From Clostridia bacterium (GTDB lineage: Bacteria; Bacillota; UBA994; PWPR01): DNA of 9,385 nt. The stretch covers positions 1 to 9,385 of the forward strand of contig PWPR01000042.1 in NCBI GenBank assembly GCA_003557085.1, written 5' to 3'. This document shows, one piece after another, positions 1 to 7,142 of this stretch. Made by a program: the position numbers and the translations under genes. Below the pieces are notes generated by a model. The model was given only the letters and a program-made list of their open reading frames with translations. It ran no database searches and was not told the origin of the DNA. The number at the start of each line of letters is the position of its first letter. The stretch's first letter is position 1.

Positions 1-687
1 ATATTATGTAGCCCTCACAACCCTGTCGGCAGAGTATGGACTGAAGAAGAACTAAGGGAATTCTCAGATATATGTGTTGAAAACGACGCTTTAATTATTT
101 CTGATGATATTCATTGTGATTTGCTCTTAAATGGTAGTAAACATACAATGCTTGCTACTTTAGACAAAAAGTACGAGCAAAACAGCATTACTATCATAGC
201 TCCTAGTAAGACATTTAACACAGCTGGTTTGAAAGCTGCTGTTACTATAATTCCAAATGATAAAATAAGAGAAGACTTTGTATATATGCAAATGGCTGGA
301 TATAATGCACCCAACATATTAGCATTAGCTGGTTTGAAAGCATCCTATAAGCATGGTAAACAATATATTGAAGACATAAATAATCATGTTTCTAGTAACT
401 TGAAATATTTCACAGACTATATTAATGATAACATTCCTGAGTTGACAGTTATTGAGCCTGAAGGAACTTACTTAGTTTGGGTAGACATGAATGGTCTTAA
501 TATGAATAGAGATGAACTCAATCGTTTTATGATTGATAAAGTAAAGGTTGCTACAGACTTTGGAGATGTTTTTGGAGAAACAGGTGCTGGTTATCAAAGG
601 TTCAATTTAGGATGCACTTTGGAAACTATAAAAGAATGCTTGCATAGGCTTGATAAAGCAATTTCTGAATGGAGGAAAATTAGCTAA
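1..687 (+). CDS. MalY/PatB-family PLP-dependent C-S lyase / aminotransferase (3' part only)
   Basis: The frame is open from base 1, so the gene starts outside the window; 228 codons remain of a family that usually has about 390, so roughly 160 N-terminal residues are missing. This is a fold-type I PLP enzyme of the MalY/PatB group, whose members cleave cystathionine or cysteine to pyruvate, ammonia and a thiol, and some of which act as aminotransferases. Visible motifs, numbered from base 1: SPHNPVGRVW (4-13), typical of the group; SDDIHCD (34-40), with D35 in the place of the aspartate that pairs with the PLP ring nitrogen; APSKTFNTAG (67-76), with K70 (bases 208-210) as the Schiff-base lysine; and R200 in YQRFNLGC as the likely substrate-carboxylate arginine. 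No internal stop or frameshift is seen. It ends directly against the next start codon, so it belongs to the same operon. The family is clear; the exact substrate (cystathionine, cysteine or an amino acid) is not. Confidence 0.9.
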   Translation: MLCSPHNPVGRVWTEEELREFSDICVENDALIISDDIHCDLLLNGSKHTMLATLDKKYEQNSITIIAPSKTFNTAGLKAAVTIIPNDKIREDFVYMQMAGYNAPNILALAGLKASYKHGKQYIEDINNHVSSNLKYFTDYINDNIPELTVIEPEGTYLVWVDMNGLNMNRDELNRFMIDKVKVATDFGDVFGETGAGYQRFNLGCTLETIKECLHRLDKAISEWRKIS

Positions 688-2202
688 ATGAAAATCAATT
701 CTGAACTAGAGTTAAAGACGTATTTAGATAACCTTGAAAATAAACTAGAGAATATTAATAACAAAATTTCTCAACTATCTTATCAAAGATATATAGATAA
801 AGAACAAAAGCCTGAAATAAACACTTTACAAAAACAATCATCTTCTATTCTACTTAATGAAGACTTATTTAGCTTAGTCAGTGAATGGAAAGGGAATGTC
901 AATGATAAAGTCCTTAGTAGAAGGCTTGAAGTATGGTATAACAATCTATTAATAGCAAAGGTTGACTCAAAACCTGAGATAATTGATTTACAGCAAGATA
1001 TTTCATATAAAATCATGAGCAACAAATATAAGGTTGATAATAATAATTATACTCTTGGTGAAATTAGAGCTATTATTAGAGCTGATAAAAATAAGCACCA
1101 AAGAGAAAAAGCTTGGAAATCACACACTGAGCTTCACAATAAAGTAGCCAAAGACATGTTAGAGCTCTTTAGGTTACGTAATAAAGCGGCACAAGAGCTT
1201 GGATATGATACTTATGTTGATCTTAAACTAGAAATGAATAACCAAATGTCTAAAGAGGTTGTAATGAACTTGTTGAATGATTTAACAGCAGCTACTGATA
1301 AGTTTTATAAAGAGCTGCTTAGAAAAGGTGCTGATAAATTAGGCATTGAAACAATTGAACCTTGGGACATACAATATATACTTGAACAATTGGGTGGAGT
1401 AGATAAATCATTCTTCCCAAAAAATAAGCTTAATAGTTCATTGGAAGAATGGGCCAATTATATGGATTTTAGCTTAGAAGATTATGGTATTGAATCAGTA
1501 TTCCACGATATTCCATATAATGGACTTACAATGGGTTTGGATAGAAATACAATTAAGCTATTATGTAATCCTGATGATGGTTATTCATATTATAGGACAC
1601 ATTTTCATGAATTAGGACATGCTCTCCACTCAGCACTTAAAGAAGTTGATGATTATGTACTAAGGAGAGAATCTACAATTTTCACTGAAGGAATTGCCGA
1701 AATATTTGGATACATCACTAGCGACAAAGATTGGCTTACTGATTTTTATAAATTAGATGAAGAGATTGCCACAAAAGCTCTAAATAGTGCTATTGGCCCA
1801 AAATATCATTATATCAGGCAAAGAACAGCTTATTGTTTATTTGAGTATCAAGCTTATGAAAACCTAGAGCAAGATTTAGATAAATTGATGGCTAGTGTAG
1901 ATTCTAATATCTTAGATTGCACCTATAACACAACTCCTAGATGGTCCTCAAATGGTTGGTATGTTAGCTATCCAATATATTGGCAAAATTATGTCTTGGC
2001 AGACTTCGTTGCAAGCCAGGTGCATCATCATCTAAAAGAAAATATTGGCTCGTTAGTGAAAGACAAAAAGGCTTTTGAGTATGTCGTTGAAAACTATATT
2101 TCTGAAGGAGCCTTAGTGCCTTGGTTAGAAAAAATCAAGCTAGGCACTGGAGAAGAACTAAACTCCAGAGCAATAATTTCAGATCTAACCAAAACATTTT
2201 AG
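688..2202 (+). CDS. Zinc metallopeptidase of the M2/M3 oligopeptidase type
   Basis: A 504-residue, mostly helical gluzincin. The zinc motif HELGH is at 307-311 (bases 1606-1620), followed 23 residues later by E334 in FTEGIAEIFGY, the expected third zinc ligand; E308 is the catalytic base. The stretch LRNKAAQELGYDTYVDLKL (about residues 163-181) resembles the region that M2 (ACE-like) and M3 (oligoendopeptidase/thimet-like) enzymes share ahead of the active site. The C-terminal PIYWQNYVLADF segment (from residue 429) may supply the tyrosines that line the cleft in this fold. There is no signal peptide or membrane segment, so it should trim short peptides in the cytoplasm. The N-terminal 60 residues are charged and likely helical or coiled-coil. 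The ATG follows the previous stop with no gap, with GGAGG at 671-675 inside the upstream gene, a rather long 12-base spacing. I cannot settle M2 versus M3 without a profile search. Confidence 0.9.
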   Translation: MKINSELELKTYLDNLENKLENINNKISQLSYQRYIDKEQKPEINTLQKQSSSILLNEDLFSLVSEWKGNVNDKVLSRRLEVWYNNLLIAKVDSKPEIIDLQQDISYKIMSNKYKVDNNNYTLGEIRAIIRADKNKHQREKAWKSHTELHNKVAKDMLELFRLRNKAAQELGYDTYVDLKLEMNNQMSKEVVMNLLNDLTAATDKFYKELLRKGADKLGIETIEPWDIQYILEQLGGVDKSFFPKNKLNSSLEEWANYMDFSLEDYGIESVFHDIPYNGLTMGLDRNTIKLLCNPDDGYSYYRTHFHELGHALHSALKEVDDYVLRRESTIFTEGIAEIFGYITSDKDWLTDFYKLDEEIATKALNSAIGPKYHYIRQRTAYCLFEYQAYENLEQDLDKLMASVDSNILDCTYNTTPRWSSNGWYVSYPIYWQNYVLADFVASQVHHHLKENIGSLVKDKKAFEYVVENYISEGALVPWLEKIKLGTGEELNSRAIISDLTKTF

Positions 2203-2206
2203 GAGG
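2201..2206 (+). promoter_or_regulatory. Shine-Dalgarno site overlapping a stop codon; fixes the TTG start
   Basis: A perfect AGGAGG begins inside the TAG stop of the peptidase gene and lies 6 bases before TTG at 2213. No ATG is available near it, and the first in-frame ATG is at codon 50, inside the conserved domain. This makes the TTG start of the next gene convincing and suggests translational coupling. Confidence 0.85.
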
Positions 2207-2212
2207 AAAATT

Positions 2213-3349
2213 TTGATACTGATAAAAAATGCTTACGTTAAAACAGTAACTAAGGGAGATTTAGAGAATACTTCAATATTGCTACAAGAAGGAAAAATAG
2301 CAGAAATTTCTCAATTTATAGACCCAACTTCAGAGATGCATATTATTGATGCAAAAGGCATGATTGTCACTCCAGGCTTAATAGATTGTCATTCGCATGT
2401 AGGAGCTTGGGAAGAAGGTCTTGGTTGGGAAGGTAATGATATTAATGAAATGACAAATCCGATTAATCCTGGTTTAAGAATAATTGATGCAGTAAACCCA
2501 GATGATATTGGTTTTTGGGATGCACGCCGTGGAGGGGTTACTACTGTTCAAACAATGCCAGGGTCTGGCAATATTATCGGTGGATTAATGTTTGCTATTA
2601 AGACTTATGGTAGTATTGTTGATGATATGATTTTGAAAAATCCTACTGGTATGAAAGCAGCTTTTGGAGAAAACCCTAAAAGATTCTATGGCACACAAGA
2701 CAAGCAACCAAAGACTCGTATGGGAAATGCCTATTTATTAAGAAAAGCATTAACAGAAGCAAAGGAATATATTGCTAATGAAAATGAGTATGACATAAAA
2801 ATGGAAAACCTCTCTCTTGTTCTTAAGAAGGAAATTCCTTTAAGAGTTCATGCTCATAGAGCTGATGATATTTTAACTGCTATCCGAATAGCTAAAGAGT
2901 TTGACATTGAAATTACAATAGAGCATTGTACTGAAGGTCACAAAGTAGCAAGTGCCTTAGCTACTAATAATATCTGGTGTAATATAGGTCCATCATTATG
3001 GCAAAGGGCAAAAGTTGAAACAAAAGATATTACCCCTTCTACTCCAGCTGTTATAGCTGAATCTGGCGGTAGGGTTACCTTGATTACTGATCATAACATA
3101 ATCCCTCAACATTATTTTAGAATAGCAGCTGGCTTAGCTGTAAGAGAAGGATTAAGTGAACAACAAGCTTGGGAAGCTGTTACTATCAATCCTGCAAAAG
3201 TAATTGGTGTTGCAGATAGAGTTGGAAGTATAGAGGTTAATAAAGATGCTGATCTTGTAATTTGGAATGGGGATCCTTTTGAACCTACAACTCACTGTAT
3301 AATAACGATTATTGACGGAAAAATTGTTTATAAAAAGGAGGATAACTAA
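2213..3349 (+). CDS. Metal-dependent amidohydrolase, imidazolonepropionase-like (first of a tandem pair)
   Basis: A 378-residue amidohydrolase-superfamily protein with the expected layout: an N-terminal beta-sandwich part (1-55), a TIM-barrel hydrolase domain, then a C-terminal return to the sandwich (NKDADLVIWNGDPF, 343-356). Putative metal ligands are all present: H60 and H62 in DCHSHVG, H213/H215 in RVHAHRADD, H238 in IEHCTEGH and D293 in ITDHN. The conserved GMKAAFGENPKRFYG segment (146-160) marks the uncharacterised subgroup of amidohydrolases annotated as metallo-dependent hydrolases related to HutI. There is no signal peptide, so it should be cytoplasmic. The substrate is unknown; related superfamily members include dipeptidases acting on Xaa-Pro, Xaa-Arg or Xaa-Lys, imidazolonepropionase and others. 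It starts with TTG, lies 10 bases after a peptidase gene and abuts its own paralogue, which suggests a role in peptide or amide breakdown. That role is inference; the family call is solid. Confidence 0.9.
   Translation: MILIKNAYVKTVTKGDLENTSILLQEGKIAEISQFIDPTSEMHIIDAKGMIVTPGLIDCHSHVGAWEEGLGWEGNDINEMTNPINPGLRIIDAVNPDDIGFWDARRGGVTTVQTMPGSGNIIGGLMFAIKTYGSIVDDMILKNPTGMKAAFGENPKRFYGTQDKQPKTRMGNAYLLRKALTEAKEYIANENEYDIKMENLSLVLKKEIPLRVHAHRADDILTAIRIAKEFDIEITIEHCTEGHKVASALATNNIWCNIGPSLWQRAKVETKDITPSTPAVIAESGGRVTLITDHNIIPQHYFRIAAGLAVREGLSEQQAWEAVTINPAKVIGVADRVGSIEVNKDADLVIWNGDPFEPTTHCIITIIDGKIVYKKEDN
3336..3341 (+). promoter_or_regulatory. Shine-Dalgarno site of the second amidohydrolase gene
   Basis: AGGAGG lies 8 bases before ATG 3350 and inside the last codons of the preceding gene, whose TAA directly abuts the ATG. 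This supports the chosen start and co-translation of the two paralogues. Confidence 0.8.
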
Positions 3350-4465
3350 ATGAAAGCTTATATCAATGCAACAATCATGGATGCAGATAAGCCATTAATT
3401 TTAGATGGAATCCTCTTAGTAAAAGATGGAAAAATTGATTACGCTGGGGAAAAAGTTAGTTTCTCTGATAGCTATACTATTATAGATTGTAAAGGAAAAT
3501 TTATATTACCTGGCTTTATTGATGCTCACACTCATGTGGGTATTTGGGGAGAAGGCACTGGAGAATCTGATGGTAATGAAAGTACAAACCCTATTACACC
3601 TGGAGTAAGAGCTATAGACTCAATGAATTTGGAACACTCTAGCTTTAAAGATGCTATAAATGGTGGAGTAACTACTGTATGTGTTACCCCTGGCTCTGGT
3701 AATAATATTGGGGGTCAAATGTGTGTCCTAAAAACTGGAGGAAATAGTCTTGACGAAATGCTTATCAACAATTATGTTGGAATGAAAGCAGCACTAGGTG
3801 AAAATCCTAAAAGATTCTATGGACAAGAAAGAAAGACTTTCCCTTCTACTCGTATGGGTAATGCTCACGCCATAAGAAAAACCTTAGCTAAAGTAAAAGA
3901 TCTGTTAAAAAAGGATAAAGAAATTGAATTTGAACTAAAACCTCTTATTGAAGTTTTAGATAAGAAGGTTCCACTAAGAATTCATGCCCATAGGGCTGAC
4001 GATATAATAACAGCTCTTAGGATTGCTGATGAGTTTGATATTATTTGTCAAATTGAGCATGGTACAGATAGTGCTAGAATAGCTGATTATCTAGCAAGTA
4101 AAAATACTAAAATTAATCTTGGACCTTCTTTTTGGAATCGAGCAAAGGTAGAAACTCAAAGTGTCTCATTCAAAACAGCAGCTGTTCTAGAAAAAGCTGG
4201 GGTTGAATTCTCTTTGATATCTGATCATCCTTTTTATCCTATACAGTACACAAATATAGCACTCTCTTTAGCACATGCAGAGGGTTTAAGCAAGAATCAG
4301 GCTCTTAAAGCATATACCTTAACTCCTGCAAAGTTTTTAGGAGTTAAAGATAAAGTAGGTTCACTAGATAAAGGTAAAGATGCAGACTTTACTATCTGGA
4401 GTGGAGACCCTTTTTCAATATACACTAAACTTGAAAAGACCATCATAAATGGACTACTATACTAA
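3350..4465 (+). CDS. Metal-dependent amidohydrolase, imidazolonepropionase-like (second of a tandem pair)
   Basis: A 371-residue paralogue of the preceding gene, matching it along the whole length (for example GENPKRFYG at 150-158, STRMGNAH at 166-173 and IHAHRADDI at 211-219). Putative metal ligands are kept: H60 and H62 in DAHTHVG, H212/H214, H237 in IEHGTD and D292 in ISDHPF. The C-terminal GKDADFTIWSGDPF (342-355) returns to the beta-sandwich. It differs from its neighbour around the active site: HGTDSARIA replaces HCTEGHKVA after the third histidine motif, SDHPF replaces TDHNI, and the loop after the first HxH carries GEGTGESDGN rather than EEGLGWEGND. Both copies therefore look active but probably prefer different substrates. 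It has no signal peptide and is the last gene of the plus-strand operon, followed at once by a terminator hairpin. The function is not known beyond hydrolysis of an amide or cyclic amide bond. Confidence 0.9.
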   Translation: MKAYINATIMDADKPLILDGILLVKDGKIDYAGEKVSFSDSYTIIDCKGKFILPGFIDAHTHVGIWGEGTGESDGNESTNPITPGVRAIDSMNLEHSSFKDAINGGVTTVCVTPGSGNNIGGQMCVLKTGGNSLDEMLINNYVGMKAALGENPKRFYGQERKTFPSTRMGNAHAIRKTLAKVKDLLKKDKEIEFELKPLIEVLDKKVPLRIHAHRADDIITALRIADEFDIICQIEHGTDSARIADYLASKNTKINLGPSFWNRAKVETQSVSFKTAAVLEKAGVEFSLISDHPFYPIQYTNIALSLAHAEGLSKNQALKAYTLTPAKFLGVKDKVGSLDKGKDADFTIWSGDPFSIYTKLEKTIINGLLY

Positions 4466-4494
4466 AAAGAAGAGGAAAAATCCTCTTCTTTTTT
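4464..4494. terminator. Bidirectional rho-independent terminator between convergent operons
   Basis: A 13-bp perfect stem pairs 4464-4476 with 4481-4493 around an AAAA loop. The core is AGAAGAGGA/TCCTCTTCT, and A-runs on one arm face T-runs on the other, so each strand ends in a run of U after the G/C-containing core. The hairpin starts at the stop codon of the plus-strand operon (4463-4465) and stands 7 bases beyond the end of the minus-strand operon (4501), so it probably serves both. Confidence 0.9.
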
Positions 4495-4500
4495 GCTTGT

Positions 4501-5643
4501 TTACATGTTGTTTTTAAACTCTTTTATGGCCTCTTCTACCCTATTATCATGGCCTAGCTCTGCTAATACTTCCCCTATTATTCTAATAGCTTCAACTAAT
4601 TGATCAGCTTCAGTGTTGCCCATATGACCTATTCTAAAAGCTATTCCTGCAAAACTTCCTAAACCACCAGCAAGAACTAATCCTCTTTCATAGCACATGC
4701 TTCTAAACTTAGCATCATCAACACCCTCAGGGTACTTAATACAAGACATAGTCACAGCTGCTATATCTTCTTTAGCAACAGCCTTCATTCCATAAATCTC
4801 TAATGATCTTCTAACTGCTTTACCATAATTTTCATGGCGTAAATATCTAGCTGATAAACCTTCCTCAAATATAATTTCTAGTGCCTTTTCATAAGCCCAA
4901 ATCATATTAACAGATGGAGTTGCATAATATTTAGTAGGATCATGCATAATAGGTAGCCACCTTTTTATATCAGCATAATAAGCAGGAATCTTCTCCATAT
5001 CATTTCTTGCTTCTAGTGCATCTTTTGAGAATGCAATAATGGCCAAACCAGGTGGCACACCTAATGCTTTTTGACTTCCAGTTAAAACGACATCAATATT
5101 TCCAGGATACTCATGGCTCATGTCTTCTTTAGCTCCTGCAGTCGCACATACACCATCAAGTATAACCAAAGAACCTTTTTCCTTAATAATTGGCACAAGC
5201 TTCTCTAAATCGGCCTGTACTCCAGTTGAAGTGTCCACATGAGTGATTGTGACAGCTTTATATTGACTTGCTTCTAAAGCACCTTTTACTTCGTCATAGC
5301 CTACATGCTCACCCCAATTTGCGGAGACTACATCATACTCTATTCCAAAGCTATCTGCTAGTTGTGTAAATCTGTCTCCAAAATAGCCATGGCTTAAAAT
5401 TAATATTTTCTCTCCTGGTTTAACTGTGTTAACCAAAGCCATTTCCATAGCAAGTGTCCCAGAACCTGCAATGATTAAAACCTCTCCATCACATGAGAAA
5501 AGCTTTGAGGTCATTTCTAGAGAATTTTTGAATGATTTAACCATTCTAGGATCTACATGACTTACTGTATCTTGTGACAAAGCTTCTAGGATTTCTTTCT
5601 TTACTGGGGTTGGCCCAGGTATTAATAATAACTCTTTACTCAT
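4501..5643 (-). CDS. Class V aminotransferase, alanine-glyoxylate / serine-pyruvate type
   Basis: A 380-residue fold-type I PLP enzyme of the AGT/SPT group, which transfers an amino group from alanine or serine to glyoxylate (or pyruvate), giving glycine. Motifs in order: LLIPGPTPV at 6-14; AGSGTLAME at 59-67, binding the PLP phosphate; THVDTSTG at 134-141; D163 in ILDGVCA, pairing with the PLP nitrogen; K192 in TGSQKALGVPPG, the Schiff-base lysine; and R337 in FRIGHMG, the substrate-carboxylate arginine. The length is normal for the family and there is no targeting signal. The ATG has AGGAG at 5652-5656 (8-base spacing) and lies 15 bases after the aldolase stop, so the two are surely co-transcribed. 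The pairing with an aldolase that probably releases glyoxylate favours glyoxylate as the amino acceptor. Phosphonate or purine-type class V relatives (2-aminoethylphosphonate transaminase, ureidoglycine transaminase) are less likely alternatives. Confidence 0.92.
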   Translation of the reverse strand: MSKELLLIPGPTPVKKEILEALSQDTVSHVDPRMVKSFKNSLEMTSKLFSCDGEVLIIAGSGTLAMEMALVNTVKPGEKILILSHGYFGDRFTQLADSFGIEYDVVSANWGEHVGYDEVKGALEASQYKAVTITHVDTSTGVQADLEKLVPIIKEKGSLVILDGVCATAGAKEDMSHEYPGNIDVVLTGSQKALGVPPGLAIIAFSKDALEARNDMEKIPAYYADIKRWLPIMHDPTKYYATPSVNMIWAYEKALEIIFEEGLSARYLRHENYGKAVRRSLEIYGMKAVAKEDIAAVTMSCIKYPEGVDDAKFRSMCYERGLVLAGGLGSFAGIAFRIGHMGNTEADQLVEAIRIIGEVLAELGHDNRVEEAIKEFKNNM

Positions 5644-5649
5644 ATATCT

Positions 5650-5656
5650 CTCTCCT
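5650..5656 (-). promoter_or_regulatory. Shine-Dalgarno site of the aminotransferase gene
   Basis: On the minus strand AGGAGAG lies directly after the aldolase stop (5659-5661) and ahead of ATG 5643. It fills most of the 15-base gap, leaving no room for a promoter, so the aminotransferase depends on upstream transcription. Confidence 0.75.
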
Positions 5657-5658
5657 AT

Positions 5659-6537
5659 CTAAATTAAGTTAGCTCTACTCATAATTTCTTTAATATCAGC
5701 TTTAACATCATCACTAGCGTTTAGCATTGGTCTTCTAACTTCTCCACCTATAAATCCTAGATGGTCTAAAGCTGCCTTTAATCCAGCTATACCATACTGA
5801 GATGTTACAGCTTTATTAGGCTCTAGTAATAAAAATTGGAGTTCCTTTGCCTTACCAAGGTTACCCTGATTGAACTCATTATATAACAGGATACTCTCTT
5901 CAGGCATAATATTAGCAACCGCTAAGGTTCCTCCTACTGCTCCAACTGCTAAAGCTGTGTATAAAAATGATCCAGAACCTGCAAAAACAGAAAAATCATC
6001 GCTTGTATTAGCACAGATTTCTGAAATTTGTACAATGTTGCCAGAGCTATCTTTTATACCTACAATATTTTCATGCTTAGCAAGCTTAATGACTAAACTG
6101 CTGCTCATGTTTAATCCTGCGTTTCTTGGCATATTGTATAGCATTACTGGTATAGAAATTGCATCAGCTACATCTGTGAAATAGTTATAGAGTGCTGTAT
6201 CGTTCATTGCACCCTTATAATAGTGTGGTGTTAATATTAGTGCTGCATCACAGCCAATTTCAGCAGCCTTTTGACTAAGCTCTATTGTCTCTTTTGTTGT
6301 CTCACAGCCTGTTCCTGCAATTACTTTTTTGTCTTGAGGTAGGTTCTCTCTTACAAACTTCATTAGCTCTATTTTTTCATCAAAAGTTAAGTAAGCAAAT
6401 TCACCATTTGATCCTAAGACAACTACACCTGTTAAAGATGACTCTCCCCATTTAGTTAGATTCACCTTTAATGCGGCATAATCGATTTCATCATTTTTAA
6501 ATGGGGTTGGAATTGGCGCGAATATACCTTTAATCAT
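5659..6537 (-). CDS. DapA-superfamily aldolase, probably 4-hydroxy-2-oxoglutarate aldolase-like
   Basis: A 292-residue class I aldolase of the DHDPS/NAL family. The Schiff-base lysine is K162 in GIKDSSG, the catalytic tyrosine Y134 is in YNMP, and the pyruvate-binding loop is GSNGEF (42-47). True DapA has a GTTGE loop and a substrate-binding arginine two residues after YNxP; here the loop is GSNGE and that arginine position is N139 (YNMPRNAG). Human HOGA1 as I recall it has the same GSNGEF loop, an asparagine at that place, and similar segments GTGCET, GAVGG and LLEPNKAVT. The likely reaction is retro-aldol cleavage of 4-hydroxy-2-oxoglutarate to pyruvate and glyoxylate, which fits the AGT-type aminotransferase immediately downstream. 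Other keto-acid aldolases of the family (2-keto-3-deoxygluconate, N-acetylneuraminate) cannot be excluded. AAGGAG at 6546-6551 supports the ATG. A 68-base gap separates it from thpR. Confidence 0.88.
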   Translation of the reverse strand: MIKGIFAPIPTPFKNDEIDYAALKVNLTKWGESSLTGVVVLGSNGEFAYLTFDEKIELMKFVRENLPQDKKVIAGTGCETTKETIELSQKAAEIGCDAALILTPHYYKGAMNDTALYNYFTDVADAISIPVMLYNMPRNAGLNMSSSLVIKLAKHENIVGIKDSSGNIVQISEICANTSDDFSVFAGSGSFLYTALAVGAVGGTLAVANIMPEESILLYNEFNQGNLGKAKELQFLLLEPNKAVTSQYGIAGLKAALDHLGFIGGEVRRPMLNASDDVKADIKEIMSRANLI

Positions 6538-6545
6538 TTAATCCA

Positions 6546-6551
6546 CTCCTT
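6546..6551 (-). promoter_or_regulatory. Shine-Dalgarno site of the aldolase gene
   Basis: AAGGAG on the minus strand lies 8 bases before ATG 6537. It sits in the longest non-coding gap of the minus-strand run (6538-6605, 68 bases), which otherwise holds only AT-rich sequence. I see no convincing -35/-10 pair or terminator there, so separate transcription of the aldolase/aminotransferase pair is possible but not shown. Confidence 0.75.
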
Positions 6552-6605
6552 GAATTTATTTCTTTCATATATTCTATTAATAGTTTGATTCTCCTCTTTA
6601 TTAAT

Positions 6606-7133
6606 CTAAATTAATTTATGTCTAAAAATTTCCGTATATCTAAGCTTATTATTAATAAACTCACTCTTCATCAAAGAAATCTTCTTTATGTCATATCTAA
6701 TTTCTTCAAAACATTCCCATTGACTAATAAGAATTTTTTGCTTTGTGTCTCTTGCAATTGTTATATGAGGAGAAAACTTTCTAGACTCATAATTAATGTC
6801 TGCAAACTCATCACGTATTTTATTAGCAATTTTATTTAGTTCTTGATTACTTTGTATATCAAACCAAATAATATCCCCATTTCTTCTATTAAACTTACCC
6901 CATCCATGTATTATAATTTTAATCTGCCTTTCATCTTGTAAAATTCCACTAAGTCTAGCTTCTACCTCCTTACTACCTTTAGGTAAATATCCTAAAAAAT
7001 GAATCGTCATATGAATATTATCCCTATGAACCTTTCTGTATTTTTCACAACCAATTAAAAGATTCTTTGTTGCCAACTTATCTAGTACTTCTTTTATTTT
7101 ATATGAAAAATCTATTGCAATAAAAGCTCTCAT
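6606..7133 (-). CDS. thpR: RNA 2',3'-cyclic phosphodiesterase (2H phosphoesterase, 2'-5' RNA ligase type)
   Basis: A 175-residue protein of the LigT/ThpR family, close to the usual length. Members hydrolyse 2',3'-cyclic phosphate RNA ends and can seal 2'-5' linkages in vitro. It begins MRAFIAIDF, the typical family N-terminus. The two catalytic HxT motifs are present: H41-M-T43, followed by IHFLG, and H123-I-T125, followed by IAR. I chose ATG 7133 rather than an in-frame ATG at 7175. The longer form adds 14 residues overlapping the polymerase gene and absent from the family, while ATG 7133 has an AGGA five bases upstream. The gene starts 7 bases after the polymerase stop, so it is co-transcribed and probably translationally coupled with the polymerase. 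The physiological substrate of this family in bacteria is poorly known; a role in RNA-end or tRNA-fragment processing is the usual assumption. Confidence 0.92.
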   Translation of the reverse strand: MRAFIAIDFSYKIKEVLDKLATKNLLIGCEKYRKVHRDNIHMTIHFLGYLPKGSKEVEARLSGILQDERQIKIIIHGWGKFNRRNGDIIWFDIQSNQELNKIANKIRDEFADINYESRKFSPHITIARDTKQKILISQWECFEEIRYDIKKISLMKSEFINNKLRYTEIFRHKLI

Positions 7134-7138
7134 TACAA

Positions 7139-7142
7139 TCCT
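7139..7142 (-). promoter_or_regulatory. Shine-Dalgarno site deciding the thpR start
   Basis: On the minus strand AGGA overlaps the polymerase stop codon TAG (7143-7141) and lies 5 bases before ATG 7133. A second possible site, AGGAAAG (7150-7144), lies 10 bases away. Both favour ATG 7133 over the upstream in-frame ATG at 7175. Confidence 0.6.

Noticed and set aside
5870..6184. Plus-strand open frame of 104 codons inside the aldolase gene
   Set aside because: It is antisense to a well-supported enzyme with clear catalytic motifs, has no ribosome site or recognisable domain, and is a shadow frame.
5659..6537. Calling the aldolase dapA (lysine biosynthesis)
   Set aside because: The GTTGE loop and the carboxylate-binding arginine of DapA are replaced by GSNGE and Asn139, and the neighbour is an AGT-type aminotransferase rather than lysine-pathway genes.
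6530..6568. A 12-codon minus-strand reading frame overlapping the aldolase start, resembling a leader peptide
   Set aside because: It has no suitably spaced ribosome site, no run of regulatory codons and no attenuator hairpin after it; chance is the simpler explanation in AT-rich sequence.
6578..6605. Short inverted repeat ATTAATA/TATTAAT after thpR
   Set aside because: It is a 7-bp all-AT stem with a large loop and no T-run, too weak to be a terminator.
6590..6624. Possible promoter ahead of the aldolase (TAGACA-like -35 at 6619-6624 on the minus strand)
   Set aside because: No hexamer at 15-18 base spacing matches the -10 consensus in more than about three positions, so I do not list it.
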